The notes: generated by a model not told the origin, from the sequence alone. 64,000 nt of DNA from DATLGB01 sp038232275 (GCA_038232275.1 JBBSIC010000008.1:17274-81273); one strand, 5' to 3'. Shown: positions 42,822 to 51,423, numbered from the stretch's first letter. Program-made: numbers and translations.

Positions 42822-44561
42822 CTACCGCACGTTGACCTTCATCCGCCGGACCTCGTGGGTCCGGCGGTTGACCGGCCCGGCGGCCGCGGCCGCCCCCTCC
42901 GTGCCGCCGGCGCCGCCCGCGGGCTCACCGGGAGGCGTGAGCTCGTAGGTCTCGTTGGCCCCGTGCTGGTAGGTCACGAAGATCCGCAGGCCCTCGAGCT
43001 TCGCCGGGTCCTGGGATCCGAGGATGCCGCCGACCCTCATCGACCCGTCGGAGACGTGCAGGCCGGTGATCTCGTTGTCCCCGTCGTTCTGATCGGGGAC
43101 GGGCGGCACCGCCTCGTGCCTGACGACGTCCTGCGTCGCCGCCGGGTCGCGGCCCTGGGCGATCAGGCGCCTGCCCTTGGCGGTGATCTTGTCCAGCGGC
43201 AGGTCGAGGTCGAACGACCACGTCGAATCGAGCGCGTTGAGCTGCTGGTGCAGCGTGTCCCCGCGGTCCTCGGCCACCAGCAGCGTCTGCTTGTCGTAGA
43301 ACGTCACGTTGTCGAAACCGGCGTGCTCGGCGTCGCCGTTGACGATCGTCCGCAAAGTGCCGTCGGCGCCGCCGGCGCGGTCGAGGTCGAGGCGCAGGAC
43401 CGCGCCCCACCCGCCGCGCTCGGCGGCCCCGGGGTACCCCGCGCCGCGCACGTCGGTGTCCCCGGTCTCGTCGAACACGAACGACTTGAAGTCCGAGCCC
43501 GGTACGAACTTGCCGTTCTCGGGCCGCTTGAACGGCGTGGCGTGGGCGTCCTTGGCCAGCTGGTTGGCGTTGAAGGACGCCGTGCCGTCGACGGTCGTGT
43601 CGTGCACCGTGACCCACCTCGCGTGCAGGCGCTCGCCGGAGTGGATCCGGGCGATGTCCGGTCCGAGGGCGTCGTCGCGGACGGCGGTGCCCGTCGTGTG
43701 GAAGATGACCGGGTGGCCGTCCACGGAGACCTGCAGCGCCTGCAGACTGCCCCTTGACAACGAACCCGGGGTGTCCGGCTTGAAGCGGAACAGGAACGAG
43801 TTGGGCTGCTTGACGCGCGTCGCGGTGCCGTCGTCGGTGACGCCGCTGCCGCCCGAGTCCTCCACGAGGTAGACGTTGCCCTGGTCGTCGAGCTCGACGC
43901 CCTCGTAGCCCGCCGTGCCCATCTGCCCGAGCAACTGCCTCGTGGGCGGCGGGGTCGTCCCCGGCCAGGCGAACTTGGTGGTGAAGACGCCGCCGTACTG
44001 GTTGTTGCCCTCGCCCGTGAAGACGAGGTCGCGCGTGAACGGGTCGTAGTTGGAGCCGTCGATGGACGCCTCGCCCGTGTTGCCGTCGGCGTCGGCGGTG
44101 CTCAGCAGCGCGATGCGGTGCGGATCGTCGCGCCCGACGTCGAGGTTCACCCGCGTGAAGTACGCGCTGTTTGAGTGCCCGACCCCTGCGGTCGAGCTGG
44201 AGAACACCTCGTGGCCCTGCACGAGGAAGTGCCGGCCGTAGTCGTATCCCGCGTCCGGGCCGCCCGGATTGGCCTTGGAGACCAGGTAGGTGTTCTGGTC
44301 GGGCTCCGTCTTGGTCTCCAGGCCCGAGTCCTGCGAGGCGCTGTCTGACAGGTAGCCGTAGTGGGTGATGAAGCTCGAGGGGTTCTCCAGCGCCTGCGAG
44401 CCGCCGGCGACGGTGGCCGCGGTGAAGCCTGGGGCGAGCACGTCCGGCGGCGATCCGACGCGCGGCTGCGGGCTCGGGACGCTGCCCGCGATCTGGGCGA
44501 CCGCGACTCCCGACGCGCCCAGCCCGATGGCGGCGACTGCCCCGATGATGGTCCGTTTCAC
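42822..44561 (-). CDS. secreted PhoX-like (DUF839) beta-propeller protein
   Basis: A 579-residue exported protein with signal peptide (IIGAVAAIGLGASGVAVAQ). The remainder has repeated beta-propeller blades: GYEGVELDDQGNVYLVEDSGG, FDNVTFYDKQTLLVAEDRGDTL, and GDNEITGLHVSDGS, resembling PhoX/DUF839 alkaline-phosphatase-like proteins, which bind calcium and iron. Catalytic residues cannot be confirmed by eye. Start: GTG 44561 has AGGAG at good spacing (about 10 nt), better than TTG 44567. It heads a four-gene minus-strand run with the small lipoprotein, efeO and efeB. No convincing pho box is seen upstream. Confidence 0.65.
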   Translation of the reverse strand: MKRTIIGAVAAIGLGASGVAVAQIAGSVPSPQPRVGSPPDVLAPGFTAATVAGGSQALENPSSFITHYGYLSDSASQDSGLETKTEPDQNTYLVSKANPGGPDAGYDYGRHFLVQGHEVFSSSTAGVGHSNSAYFTRVNLDVGRDDPHRIALLSTADADGNTGEASIDGSNYDPFTRDLVFTGEGNNQYGGVFTTKFAWPGTTPPPTRQLLGQMGTAGYEGVELDDQGNVYLVEDSGGSGVTDDGTATRVKQPNSFLFRFKPDTPGSLSRGSLQALQVSVDGHPVIFHTTGTAVRDDALGPDIARIHSGERLHARWVTVHDTTVDGTASFNANQLAKDAHATPFKRPENGKFVPGSDFKSFVFDETGDTDVRGAGYPGAAERGGWGAVLRLDLDRAGGADGTLRTIVNGDAEHAGFDNVTFYDKQTLLVAEDRGDTLHQQLNALDSTWSFDLDLPLDKITAKGRRLIAQGRDPAATQDVVRHEAVPPVPDQNDGDNEITGLHVSDGSMRVGGILGSQDPAKLEGLRIFVTYQHGANETYELTPPGEPAGGAGGTEGAAAAAGPVNRRTHEVRRMKVNVR

Positions 44562-44685
44562 GTTCAATCCGCTCCTGGTCCGTGCTGCGAAATCCAGACC
44601 GGCGCAACGTACGTGCGCAGCGGCGCGCTCCTGTGTCGCAGGTGTGACCGTCGTGATACGAAGCTGTTATCGGGCGGGCAACCGA

Positions 44686-44691
44686 TAGCGT
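44686..44691 (+). promoter_or_regulatory. candidate -10 box TAGCGT before the leader ORF
   Basis: TAGCGT ends 8 nt before GTG 44700, with no Shine-Dalgarno sequence, the same spacing as other leaderless-type starts in the window. Confidence 0.35.
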
Positions 44692-44699
44692 CCGAGCTC

Positions 44700-44732
44700 G
44701 TGACACGAGGCCTACCGCTGATCGTCAAGTGA
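44700..44732 (+). CDS. 10-codon leader peptide coupled to the VOC gene
   Basis: GTG 44700 opens a 10-residue ORF (MTRGLPLIVK) that stops at 44732. Its stop overlaps the GTG of the VOC protein gene (44729) as GTGA. The placement of a -10 element 8 nt before it suggests that translation begins on a leaderless transcript and passes by termination-reinitiation into the VOC gene. It has no similarity to known attenuator peptides. Evidence is positional only. Confidence 0.35.
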   Translation: MTRGLPLIVK

Positions 44733-45097
44733 TCCTGGACCACGTCGGCTTCGAGGTGGCGGACCTCGCGACCTCCGGCCGCTTCTATGACGCCGTCTTC
44801 TACGCGCTCGGCATACGGCGAATGCACCAGAGCGCCGAGGTGGTCGCCTGGGGCACCACCGAGCCGGAGTTCTGGATCACCGCCCGCAACGCCCCCCAGC
44901 CGACCTACGGGCACGTCGCGCTGCGGGCGGCGGGCAAGGCCGCCGTGGTCGCCGCGCACGCCGCGGGCGTGCAGGCGGGAGGCGGCGACGACGGCCCGCC
45001 CGGGCCCCGCCCGCAGTACGGGCCGCGCTACTATGCGGCCTACCTGCGCGACCCGGACGGCCTGCGCGTGGAGGTCGTCGCCCCGCACGGCGCTTGA
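44729..45097 (+). CDS. VOC-family (glyoxalase/dioxygenase-like) protein
   Basis: A 122-residue single VOC module pair: the first beta-alpha-beta-beta-beta unit begins ILDHVGFEVADLATSGRFYDAVFYALGI, and the second contains HVALRAAGKAAVVAAHAAG and ends YAAYLRDPDGLRVEVVAPH. The His and Glu of HVGF and VEVV match the usual metal ligand positions, with a third at HVAL. Substrate unknown. GTG 44729 overlaps the 10-codon leader ORF; otherwise no start would give a complete first strand. It precedes gap. Confidence 0.82.
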   Translation: MILDHVGFEVADLATSGRFYDAVFYALGIRRMHQSAEVVAWGTTEPEFWITARNAPQPTYGHVALRAAGKAAVVAAHAAGVQAGGGDDGPPGPRPQYGPRYYAAYLRDPDGLRVEVVAPHGA

Positions 45098-45147
45098 GCC
45101 ATTAGATAGGTTCTCCCGGTTCCCTCGTCCTAAGGAGTTGGCCGAAA

Positions 45148-46146
45148 ATGGCCGTACGCGTCGGCATCAACGGCTTCGGCCGCATCGGCCGCAACCTCTT
45201 CCGCGCTGGCAAGGCGTCCGGCGCGGACATCGAATTCGTCGCCGTCAACGACCTGACCGACGCGAAGACGCTCGCCCACCTGCTCAAGTACGACTCGATC
45301 CTGGGCCCCTACCCCGGCACGGTCGAGCTCGACGGCGACGACATCATCGTCGACGGCGATCGCCTGCGCGTCTTCGCCGAGCGCGACCCCGCCGACCTGC
45401 CGTGGAAAGAGCTCGGAGCCGACGTGGTGATCGAGTCCACCGGGCTGTTCACCAAGCGCGACGAGGCCGCCAAGCACCTCGAGGCGGGCGCCAAGAAGGT
45501 CGTCATCTCCGCCCCGGCCAGCGAGCCGGACCTCACGGTCGTGCTGGGCGTCAACGACGCCGACTACGACCCCGACTCCCACCACGTCATCTCCAACGCC
45601 TCGTGCACGACGAACTGCCTGGCGCCCTTCGCCAAGGTGGTCAACGACGCGATCGGGATCAAGCACGGGCTGATGACGACGATCCACGCCTACACGGCCG
45701 ACCAGCGCCTGCAGGACATGCCCCACGACGATCTGCGCCGCGCCCGCGCCGCCGCGCTGAACCTGATCCCGACCTCGACGGGCGCCGCCAAGGCCGTCGG
45801 CCTCGTGCTCCCCGAGCTCAACGGCAAGCTGCACGGCTTCGCCATCCGCGCGCCCGTCCCCACGGGCTCGGTCGTCGACCTCACCTTCGAGGCCGAGCGC
45901 GCGACCTCGGTCGACGAGGTCAACGACGCGTTCAAGGCCGCCGCCGAGGGCCCGATGAAGGACATCCTGCAGTACACCGAAGACCCGATCGTCTCCACCG
46001 ACGTCGCGCAGAACCCGCACTCGTCGATCGTCGACGGCCTGCTCACGGCAGTCCTCGACGACACCCTGGTCAAGGTCGTCTCCTGGTACGACAATGAATG
46101 GGGCTACTCGAACCGCTGCGTCGACCTTGTGCTGAAGCTGCTCTAG
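45148..46146 (+). CDS. gap: glyceraldehyde-3-phosphate dehydrogenase
   Basis: A 332-residue GAPDH, which oxidises glyceraldehyde 3-phosphate to 1,3-bisphosphoglycerate with NAD+ and phosphate. Rossmann motif VGINGFGRIGRNLF at residues 4-17; active-site SNASCTTNCLAP near 150; NEWGYSNRCVDL at the C-terminus. The Shine-Dalgarno AAGGAG lies 10 nt before ATG 45148, and TAGATA or TAGGTT at 45103-45112 are -10 candidates, so this gene has a leadered transcript unlike several neighbours. It begins the gap-pgk-tpiA-gpmI cluster. Confidence 0.98.
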   Translation: MAVRVGINGFGRIGRNLFRAGKASGADIEFVAVNDLTDAKTLAHLLKYDSILGPYPGTVELDGDDIIVDGDRLRVFAERDPADLPWKELGADVVIESTGLFTKRDEAAKHLEAGAKKVVISAPASEPDLTVVLGVNDADYDPDSHHVISNASCTTNCLAPFAKVVNDAIGIKHGLMTTIHAYTADQRLQDMPHDDLRRARAAALNLIPTSTGAAKAVGLVLPELNGKLHGFAIRAPVPTGSVVDLTFEAERATSVDEVNDAFKAAAEGPMKDILQYTEDPIVSTDVAQNPHSSIVDGLLTAVLDDTLVKVVSWYDNEWGYSNRCVDLVLKLL

Positions 46147-46309
46147 TGGCCGCCCCGACGACACCAGGCGGCGCCTGTCGGGCGCCGATCACCGCCATGC
46201 TGCGTCCTCGCCCCTCGATGTGGCTGCGCCATACCTTCGGGACTGCGTCCTTGCCTGGCGGCGCCGGCATCCCGCCAGTCACGGCCTGGCGCCATCGGGA
46301 CGGCCACCG

Positions 46310-47449
46310 GTGAGGACCCTCGACGACCTCGCAGACGTCGCCGGCAAGCGCGTCCTCGTCCGCGTGGACTTCAACGTCCCGCTCGACGACGACGGGAAGA
46401 TCGCCGACGACGCGCGCATCCGCGGCGCGCTGCCGACGCTGCGCGAGCTGCGCTCCAAGAAGGCGCGGCTCGTGCTGCTCTCCCATCTCGGCCGGCCGGA
46501 GGGGCCGGACCCCGCGCTGTCGCTGAAGCCGGTCGCCGAGCGGCTCTCCGAGCTCCTCGAGGAGGACGTCGCGTTCATGGACGACCTCGATTTACCCGTG
46601 CCCGACGCCGATGTGGTCATGCTCGAGAACGTGCGCTTCGACGCGGGGGAGACCGACAACGACCCCGAGCTGGCGAAGCGCTACGCCGCGCTCGGGGACT
46701 TCTACGTCAACGACGCCTTCGGCTCCGCGCACCGCGCGCACGCGTCCACGGAGGCCGTCGCGCGCCTGCTGCCCAGCGCGGCCGGGCGCCTGCTCGAACG
46801 GGAGGTCAAGACCCTCACCGGGATCCTCGAAGATCCGCAGCGGCCGCTGGTCGCGATCGTCGGGGGGGCCAAGGTGACCGACAAGATCGGGGTCCTGGAA
46901 GCCTTCCTCGAGCGGGCCGACAGCGTGTTGATCGGCGGCGCGATGGGGTTTCCGTTCTTCAAGGCGCAGGGGCACTCCGTCGGCTCCTCGATGTGCGAGG
47001 AGGAGGGGGTCGAGCCGGCCGAGAGCGCCCTCGCCGACGGCGGAGACAAGCTCAAGCTGCCGGTCGACCTCAAGCTGGGGCGCGAGCTCTCCGCCGACAC
47101 CGAGACCCGGGAGGTCGACGGCGTCGACGTTCCGGACGACTGGATGGGCCTCGACATCGGCCCGAAGACCGCCAAGGAGTACGCCGACTTGATCGCGCAG
47201 GCCGGCACGGTGTTCTGGAACGGGCCGATGGGGGCCTTCGAGCACGAGCCCTTCGCCGCCGGTACGCGTGCCGTGGCGGAGGCCGTGGCCGCGGCCGGCG
47301 GAACGACCGTCGTCGGCGGCGGCGACTCCGCCGCGGCGCTCGCGCAGTTCGGCCTCGTCGATCGCGTGGACCACGTCTCGACGGGTGGCGGGGCGTCGCT
47401 GGAGTTGATCGAGGGCAAGCCCCTCCCGGGTGTGGAGGCCCTCTCATGA
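46310..47449 (+). CDS. pgk: phosphoglycerate kinase
   Basis: A 379-residue PGK making ATP from 1,3-bisphosphoglycerate. It shows VRVDFNVPL near residue 18, LLSHLGRPEG, ENVRFDAGETDND, AHASTEAVARLLPSAAGRLLEREVK, VGGAKVTDKI, and the nucleotide-site VFWNGPMGAFEHEPFAAGTRAV with GGGDSAAAL. GTG 46310 was chosen as the standard N-terminus RTLDDLADVAGKRVLVRVDFN; the open frame above it is non-homologous. A 163-bp gap from gap holds GC-rich inverted repeats but no clear gene. The stop overlaps tpiA as ATGA. Confidence 0.97.
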   Translation: MRTLDDLADVAGKRVLVRVDFNVPLDDDGKIADDARIRGALPTLRELRSKKARLVLLSHLGRPEGPDPALSLKPVAERLSELLEEDVAFMDDLDLPVPDADVVMLENVRFDAGETDNDPELAKRYAALGDFYVNDAFGSAHRAHASTEAVARLLPSAAGRLLEREVKTLTGILEDPQRPLVAIVGGAKVTDKIGVLEAFLERADSVLIGGAMGFPFFKAQGHSVGSSMCEEEGVEPAESALADGGDKLKLPVDLKLGRELSADTETREVDGVDVPDDWMGLDIGPKTAKEYADLIAQAGTVFWNGPMGAFEHEPFAAGTRAVAEAVAAAGGTTVVGGGDSAAALAQFGLVDRVDHVSTGGGASLELIEGKPLPGVEALS

Positions 47450-48204
47450 GCAGGACGCCCTTCGTGGCCGGCAACTGGAAGATGCACATGACCGTCGCGG
47501 AGGCCGAGGCGTTCATCGGTGCGCTGCTGCCCCAGGTCGCGCACGTCGAGGGGGTCGACATGGCGATCTGCCCCCCCTACACGGCGTTGCAGGCGATGGC
47601 CGACTCCGCCCGCGGCTCGCAGGTCGGCGTCTACGCCCAGAACATGCACGAGGCCGACAACGGCGCGCACACGGGCGAGGTCTCCGCGCCGATGCTCTGC
47701 GAGATCGACGTCGACGGCGTCGTGCTCGGGCACTCCGAGCGCCGCCAGCACTGCGGCGAGACCGACGCCGCCCTGCAGCACAAGGTGGTCAAGGCGCTCG
47801 ATTCGGGTCTGGCGCCGATGCTCTGCGTCGGAGAGACCGAGGAGGAGCGCGAGGGCGGCGACACCGAGCGCAAGCTGCGCCACCAGGTGCTCGAGGCGCT
47901 GGACAAGGTCCCGCTCGAGCGGCTGCCCGAGGTCACGCTCGCCTACGAGCCGATTTGGGCCATCGGCACCGGCCTCGTCGCGACCCCCGAGATCGCCCAG
48001 GACGCGGTCGCGTTCATCCGCGCCCTCGTCGCCCACTTCGACAAGTCGGCGGCCGAGCAGGTGCGCGTGCTCTACGGGGGCTCGGTGAAGCCCGACAACG
48101 CGGCGGAGCTGATGGCGCTCGGAGACATCGACGGCTTCCTCGTCGGCGGCGCCTCGCTGGAGGCCGACGCGTTCGCCGCGATTGTCGAGGCGGCGCGGGG
48201 CTGA
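47446..48204 (+). CDS. tpiA: triosephosphate isomerase
   Basis: A 252-residue TIM-barrel enzyme. N-terminal NWKMH with the active-site Lys, VLGHSERR with the catalytic His, and AYEPIWAIGTG with the catalytic Glu; the phosphate-binding GGSVKPDNAAELM and VGGASLEADAF are at the C-terminus. ATG 47446 overlaps the pgk stop. In many actinobacteria tpiA is followed by secG; here it is followed by gpmI. Confidence 0.98.
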   Translation: MSRTPFVAGNWKMHMTVAEAEAFIGALLPQVAHVEGVDMAICPPYTALQAMADSARGSQVGVYAQNMHEADNGAHTGEVSAPMLCEIDVDGVVLGHSERRQHCGETDAALQHKVVKALDSGLAPMLCVGETEEEREGGDTERKLRHQVLEALDKVPLERLPEVTLAYEPIWAIGTGLVATPEIAQDAVAFIRALVAHFDKSAAEQVRVLYGGSVKPDNAAELMALGDIDGFLVGGASLEADAFAAIVEAARG

Positions 48205-48205
48205 G

Positions 48206-49669
48206 ATGCCCCACGACCCGGTCGCGCTGATCGTCCTCGACGGCTACGGCCTGGCAGAGCCGGGTCCGGGCAACGCCGTGTCGCTGGCGGACACGCCGGT
48301 CTTCGACGAGCTCTGGGAGACGTACGACCACACGACGCTGACCGCCTGCGGCGAGGCCGTCGGGCTGCCACCCGGCCAGATGGGCAACTCCGAGGTCGGC
48401 CACCTCAACCTCGGCGCCGGCGCCGTCGTCAAGCAGGATCTCGTGCGCATCGACGAGGCGGTGGCCGACGGGACGCTCGCCACCAACGCGGTCCTGCGGG
48501 CCGCGCTCTGCGACGCCCCGCGCGTGCACCTGATCGGGCTGGCCTCCGACGGCGGCGTGCACTCGTCGGACCGGCACCTGAAGGCGCTGATCGACCTCGC
48601 CGCGCAGGCGGGCGTGCAGGACGTCGTCGTGCACGCCTTCACGGACGGCCGCGACGTCTCGCCGCACCAGGCGGGCGACTTCCTGGTCCAGATCGACGAC
48701 AGCAGCGCCCGCGTCGGCTCGGTCGTCGGCCGCTACTTCGCGATGGACCGCGACGGCCGCTGGGACCGCATCGAGAAGGCGGTCGACCTGCTGATGGACG
48801 GCACGGGCGCACACCACGTCGACACGGGCGCCGGTGCCGCCAGGGCCGCCTACGAGCGCGACGAGACCGACGAGTTCATCGAGCCGACGACGGTCGGCGA
48901 GGAGGCGACGATCCGCCCCGGCGACTCCGTGATCGCGTTCAACTTTCGGCCCGACCGCATGCGCGAGCTCACCGAGAAGCTCCACGAGCGCGGCGTGCGG
49001 CGCTACGCGACGATGACCGAGTACGAGGAGGGCTGGCCGTACCCCGTCATCTTCTTGGCCGACCGCCCGAGCGTGACGCTCGCCAAGCTCGTCGCGGACG
49101 CCGGGCTCGGGCAGCTGCACGTCGCCGAAACCGAGAAGTACCCGCACGTGACGTACTTCTTCAACGGCGGCGAGGAGGAGGCATATCCGCAGGAGGTGCG
49201 CGCGCTCGTGCCCTCGCCGCGCGACGTGGCGACCTACGACCTCAAGCCGGAGATGAGCGCGCGCGAGGCGACGGGGGCCTTCGAGGAGCACTGGCGCGAC
49301 GACGAGCCGGCCTTCGCGATCATCAACTTCGCCAACCCCGACATGGTCGGCCACACGGGGGTCATCCCGGCGGCCGTCAAGGCGGTCGAGACCGTGGACG
49401 AGTGCCTCGGCCGCGTCGTCGCGGCCGTCGCGGCGCGCGGCGGGACGTGCGTGGTGACCGCCGACCACGGCAACTGCGACGAGATGCTCGAGGACGACGG
49501 CTCCCCCGACACGGCGCACTCCATGAACCCCGTCCCCTTCGTCGTGACGCGCGCAGGTGTGCGACTCGGCGGACCGGGCATCCTCGCCGACGTCGCGCCG
49601 ACCATCCTGGAGTTGCTCGACATCGAAAAGCCGGCCGCGATGACCGGTCACTCACTGCTTGGAGACTGA
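48206..49669 (+). CDS. gpmI: cofactor-independent phosphoglycerate mutase
   Basis: A 487-residue iPGM that interconverts 3- and 2-phosphoglycerate using manganese. The N-terminal LIVLDGYGLAEPGPGNAV contains the metal-binding Asp, MGNSEVGHLNLGAG holds the phosphorylated Ser, and HAFTDGRDVSP, ADHGNCDEM and AHSMNPVPFVV are the later metal-site blocks. ATG 48206 follows tpiA by 1 bp. With gap, pgk and tpiA this covers the middle of glycolysis; enolase is not in the window. Confidence 0.97.
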   Translation: MPHDPVALIVLDGYGLAEPGPGNAVSLADTPVFDELWETYDHTTLTACGEAVGLPPGQMGNSEVGHLNLGAGAVVKQDLVRIDEAVADGTLATNAVLRAALCDAPRVHLIGLASDGGVHSSDRHLKALIDLAAQAGVQDVVVHAFTDGRDVSPHQAGDFLVQIDDSSARVGSVVGRYFAMDRDGRWDRIEKAVDLLMDGTGAHHVDTGAGAARAAYERDETDEFIEPTTVGEEATIRPGDSVIAFNFRPDRMRELTEKLHERGVRRYATMTEYEEGWPYPVIFLADRPSVTLAKLVADAGLGQLHVAETEKYPHVTYFFNGGEEEAYPQEVRALVPSPRDVATYDLKPEMSAREATGAFEEHWRDDEPAFAIINFANPDMVGHTGVIPAAVKAVETVDECLGRVVAAVAARGGTCVVTADHGNCDEMLEDDGSPDTAHSMNPVPFVVTRAGVRLGGPGILADVAPTILELLDIEKPAAMTGHSLLGD

Positions 49670-49674
49670 AAGAC

Positions 49675-50442
49675 ATGGGAACACGGGAGCGCTACGAGCC
49701 GGGAGCCTTCTCCTGGGTCGACCTGGCCACCGACGACGTCGACGCCGCGAAGGGCTTCTACGCCAAGCTGCTCGGCTGGGAGTACGACGACAACGACATG
49801 GGCGAGGGCGGCGCCTATTCGATGGCCAAGGTCGACGGGCGGTACGTCGGCGCCCTCTTTCAGACCGACGGGCCCCCGCGCTGGAACTCCTACATCACGG
49901 TGGAGTCCGCCGACGACGCCGCGGAGAAGGCCAAGGAGAACGGCGCGGAGATCGTGGCCGAGCCCTTCGACGTCTCCGACGCCGGGCGCATGACGGTCGT
50001 GCAGGACCCCAGCGGCGCCGTCGTCAGCCTGTGGGAGGCCAGGGACCGGGCCGGCGCCGACCTCGTCAACGCCCCAGGCGCGCTGAGCTGGAACGACCTG
50101 ATGACCCACGACGTCGCCACGGCGTCCGCGTTCTACTGCGAGCTGTTCGGCTGGGAGGTCGCCGAGGTGCAGGGCGCGCCCGGCGACCGCCTGGTCATCC
50201 GCAACGGCGACCGCATGAACGGCGGCATGGCCACGATCCCGGAGGAGGCCGGTGCGGAGGTTCCCCCGCACTGGCTGCCGTATTTCGCCGTCGAGGACGT
50301 CGATCGCAGCATCGAGGCCGCCGAGGAGGCCGGCGGCGCGAAGATGGTCGACGCCATCGACGTGCCCGCGGGGCGCTTCGCGGTGCTCGCCGACCCCCGG
50401 GGCACCGTCTTCGCGGTCGTCGCCGGCAACCTTGACGAGTGA
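49675..50442 (+). CDS. tandem VOC-domain protein
   Basis: A 255-residue protein with two glyoxalase/VOC modules: residues 7-120 (GAFSWVDLATDDVDAAKGFYAKLLGWEYDD, RMTVVQDPSGAVVSLWEA) and 130-250 (GALSWNDLMTHDVATASAFYCELFGWEVAEV, RFAVLADPRGTVFAVV). This arrangement is typical of the CFP30B/hydroxylase-like group in actinobacteria. Metal ligands are not clearly conserved. ATG 49675 has GGAGACTG upstream. It lies 5 bp after gpmI, apparently cotranscribed. Confidence 0.85.
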   Translation: MGTRERYEPGAFSWVDLATDDVDAAKGFYAKLLGWEYDDNDMGEGGAYSMAKVDGRYVGALFQTDGPPRWNSYITVESADDAAEKAKENGAEIVAEPFDVSDAGRMTVVQDPSGAVVSLWEARDRAGADLVNAPGALSWNDLMTHDVATASAFYCELFGWEVAEVQGAPGDRLVIRNGDRMNGGMATIPEEAGAEVPPHWLPYFAVEDVDRSIEAAEEAGGAKMVDAIDVPAGRFAVLADPRGTVFAVVAGNLDE

Positions 50443-50455
50443 CTCCCGCGCGGCC

Positions 50456-50475
50456 GTTGCCTGTGCAACTATAGT
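50456..50475 (+). promoter_or_regulatory. MarR-type operator GTTGC-N4-GCAAC and -10 TATAGT
   Basis: A perfect 5-bp inverted repeat GTTGC / GCAAC with a CTGT spacer (50456-50469) directly touches the -10 box TATAGT (50470-50475), which lies 11 nt before the marR ATG. A dimeric MarR repressor bound there would block the promoter, so this is a good candidate autoregulatory operator. Confidence 0.6.
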
Positions 50476-50486
50476 GGTCATCACAC

Positions 50487-50945
50487 ATGGCCCCCACAGG
50501 GACAACCCAGGAGCTCACCCCGGCTGAGCTCGCCGCCTGGCGCGGCTTCCTGCGCGTCCACACCGCGCTGTTCAAGCAGCTCGACGCCGAGCTCGAGGCG
50601 GTCCACGGCCTCCCGCTCAGCTCCTACGACGTGCTGATCTCCCTGCGCGCGGCGCCCGACCACAAGCTGCGCATGGCCGACCTCGCCGACCGCGCCGTGC
50701 TCTCGCGCTCCGGCATGACCCGCCTGGTCGACCGCCTCGAGCGCCAGGGGCTGCTCAAGCGCCATTCGTGCTCGGACGACGCGCGCGGCTGCTTCGCCGT
50801 CCTCACCGCCGACGGCCAGGCGCTGCTCGAGCGTGCACGGCCCACCCACCTCGACGGGGTCCGCCAGCGGTTCCTCGCGCACCTCCGCGCCGAGGATCTC
50901 GAGCGCCTCGCCGCGCTCTGGGAGCGCATGCTCCCGGCCGAGTAG
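50487..50945 (+). CDS. MarR-family transcriptional regulator
   Basis: A 152-residue winged-helix repressor. Core sequence LSSYDVLISLRAAPDHKLRMADLADRAVLSRSGMTRLVDRLERQGLLKR contains the recognition helix (about residues 62-80); the wing carries CSDDARGCFAVLTADG, and the C-terminal helices form the dimer. Such regulators respond to phenolic compounds or oxidants; here a Cys in the wing (HSCSDD) might sense redox. An operator-like inverted repeat lies just upstream. No transporter or oxidoreductase target lies beside it, apart from the VOC gene. Confidence 0.9.
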   Translation: MAPTGTTQELTPAELAAWRGFLRVHTALFKQLDAELEAVHGLPLSSYDVLISLRAAPDHKLRMADLADRAVLSRSGMTRLVDRLERQGLLKRHSCSDDARGCFAVLTADGQALLERARPTHLDGVRQRFLAHLRAEDLERLAALWERMLPAE

Positions 50946-50954
50946 CGGCCGCGC

Positions 50955-51341
50955 TCAGCCCATCGAGCGCGCGGTGACGGCCTTCTCGATCTCCTCCATC
51001 ACGCCCGGCATGTTGCGCATGCGCTTGAGCTCCCAGGTCGAGAGCGTGATGATGCGCATGCCGGTCCTGGCGGCCACCGTCGCGTGGCGGAGCGCGTTCT
51101 TCATCACGCCGATCTCGCCGAAGAAGTCCCCGGGGCCGAGCTCGGCCACGACGTCGGGCCCGCGGCGCACCTCGGCCGTGCCCTCCGCGATCGCGATCAG
51201 GTCGTAGGAGAAGTCGCCCTCGCGGACCAGGATCTCGCCCTCGGACACGCTGCTCTCGCTGGCGAACGTCGCGATCACCTGCAGATCGTGGTCGTCGAGG
51301 TTCGCAAAGAGCGGGATCGCCTTCAGCCGAGCCTTGTCCAT
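50955..51341 (-). CDS. cyclic-nucleotide-binding-domain protein
   Basis: A 128-residue protein consisting of one cNMP-binding (CAP-like) domain: PLFANLDDHDLQVIATFA, GEILVREGDFSYDLIAIAEGTAEV, and the phosphate-binding cassette LGPGDFFGEIGVMKNALRHATV (residues 70-90) with Glu but Arg shifted. There is no DNA-binding or kinase domain attached, so it must act by binding other proteins. It ends with a helical tail. It is convergent with marR and divergent from tgt. Confidence 0.88.
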   Translation of the reverse strand: MDKARLKAIPLFANLDDHDLQVIATFASESSVSEGEILVREGDFSYDLIAIAEGTAEVRRGPDVVAELGPGDFFGEIGVMKNALRHATVAARTGMRIITLSTWELKRMRNMPGVMEEIEKAVTARSMG

Positions 51342-51423
51342 GGGTCCAGCGCCTCCGGTCGGTCGCTTGCAGCGCGACCTTACCGGCCCTCCCCGCCGCG
51401 CGCACCGTGTTGGTGGTCACACC

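Noticed and set aside
44640..44700. PhoP-box-like sequence in the PhoX-like/VOC divergent gap
   Set aside because: TAACA, TATCAC and TCACA pieces occur but are spaced 13 and 9 bp apart, not 11, so the array pattern does not hold.
46147..46309. Extra gene or regulatory RNA between gap and pgk
   Set aside because: Only GC-rich short repeats are seen; no start signal, no conserved protein and no recognised riboswitch fold.
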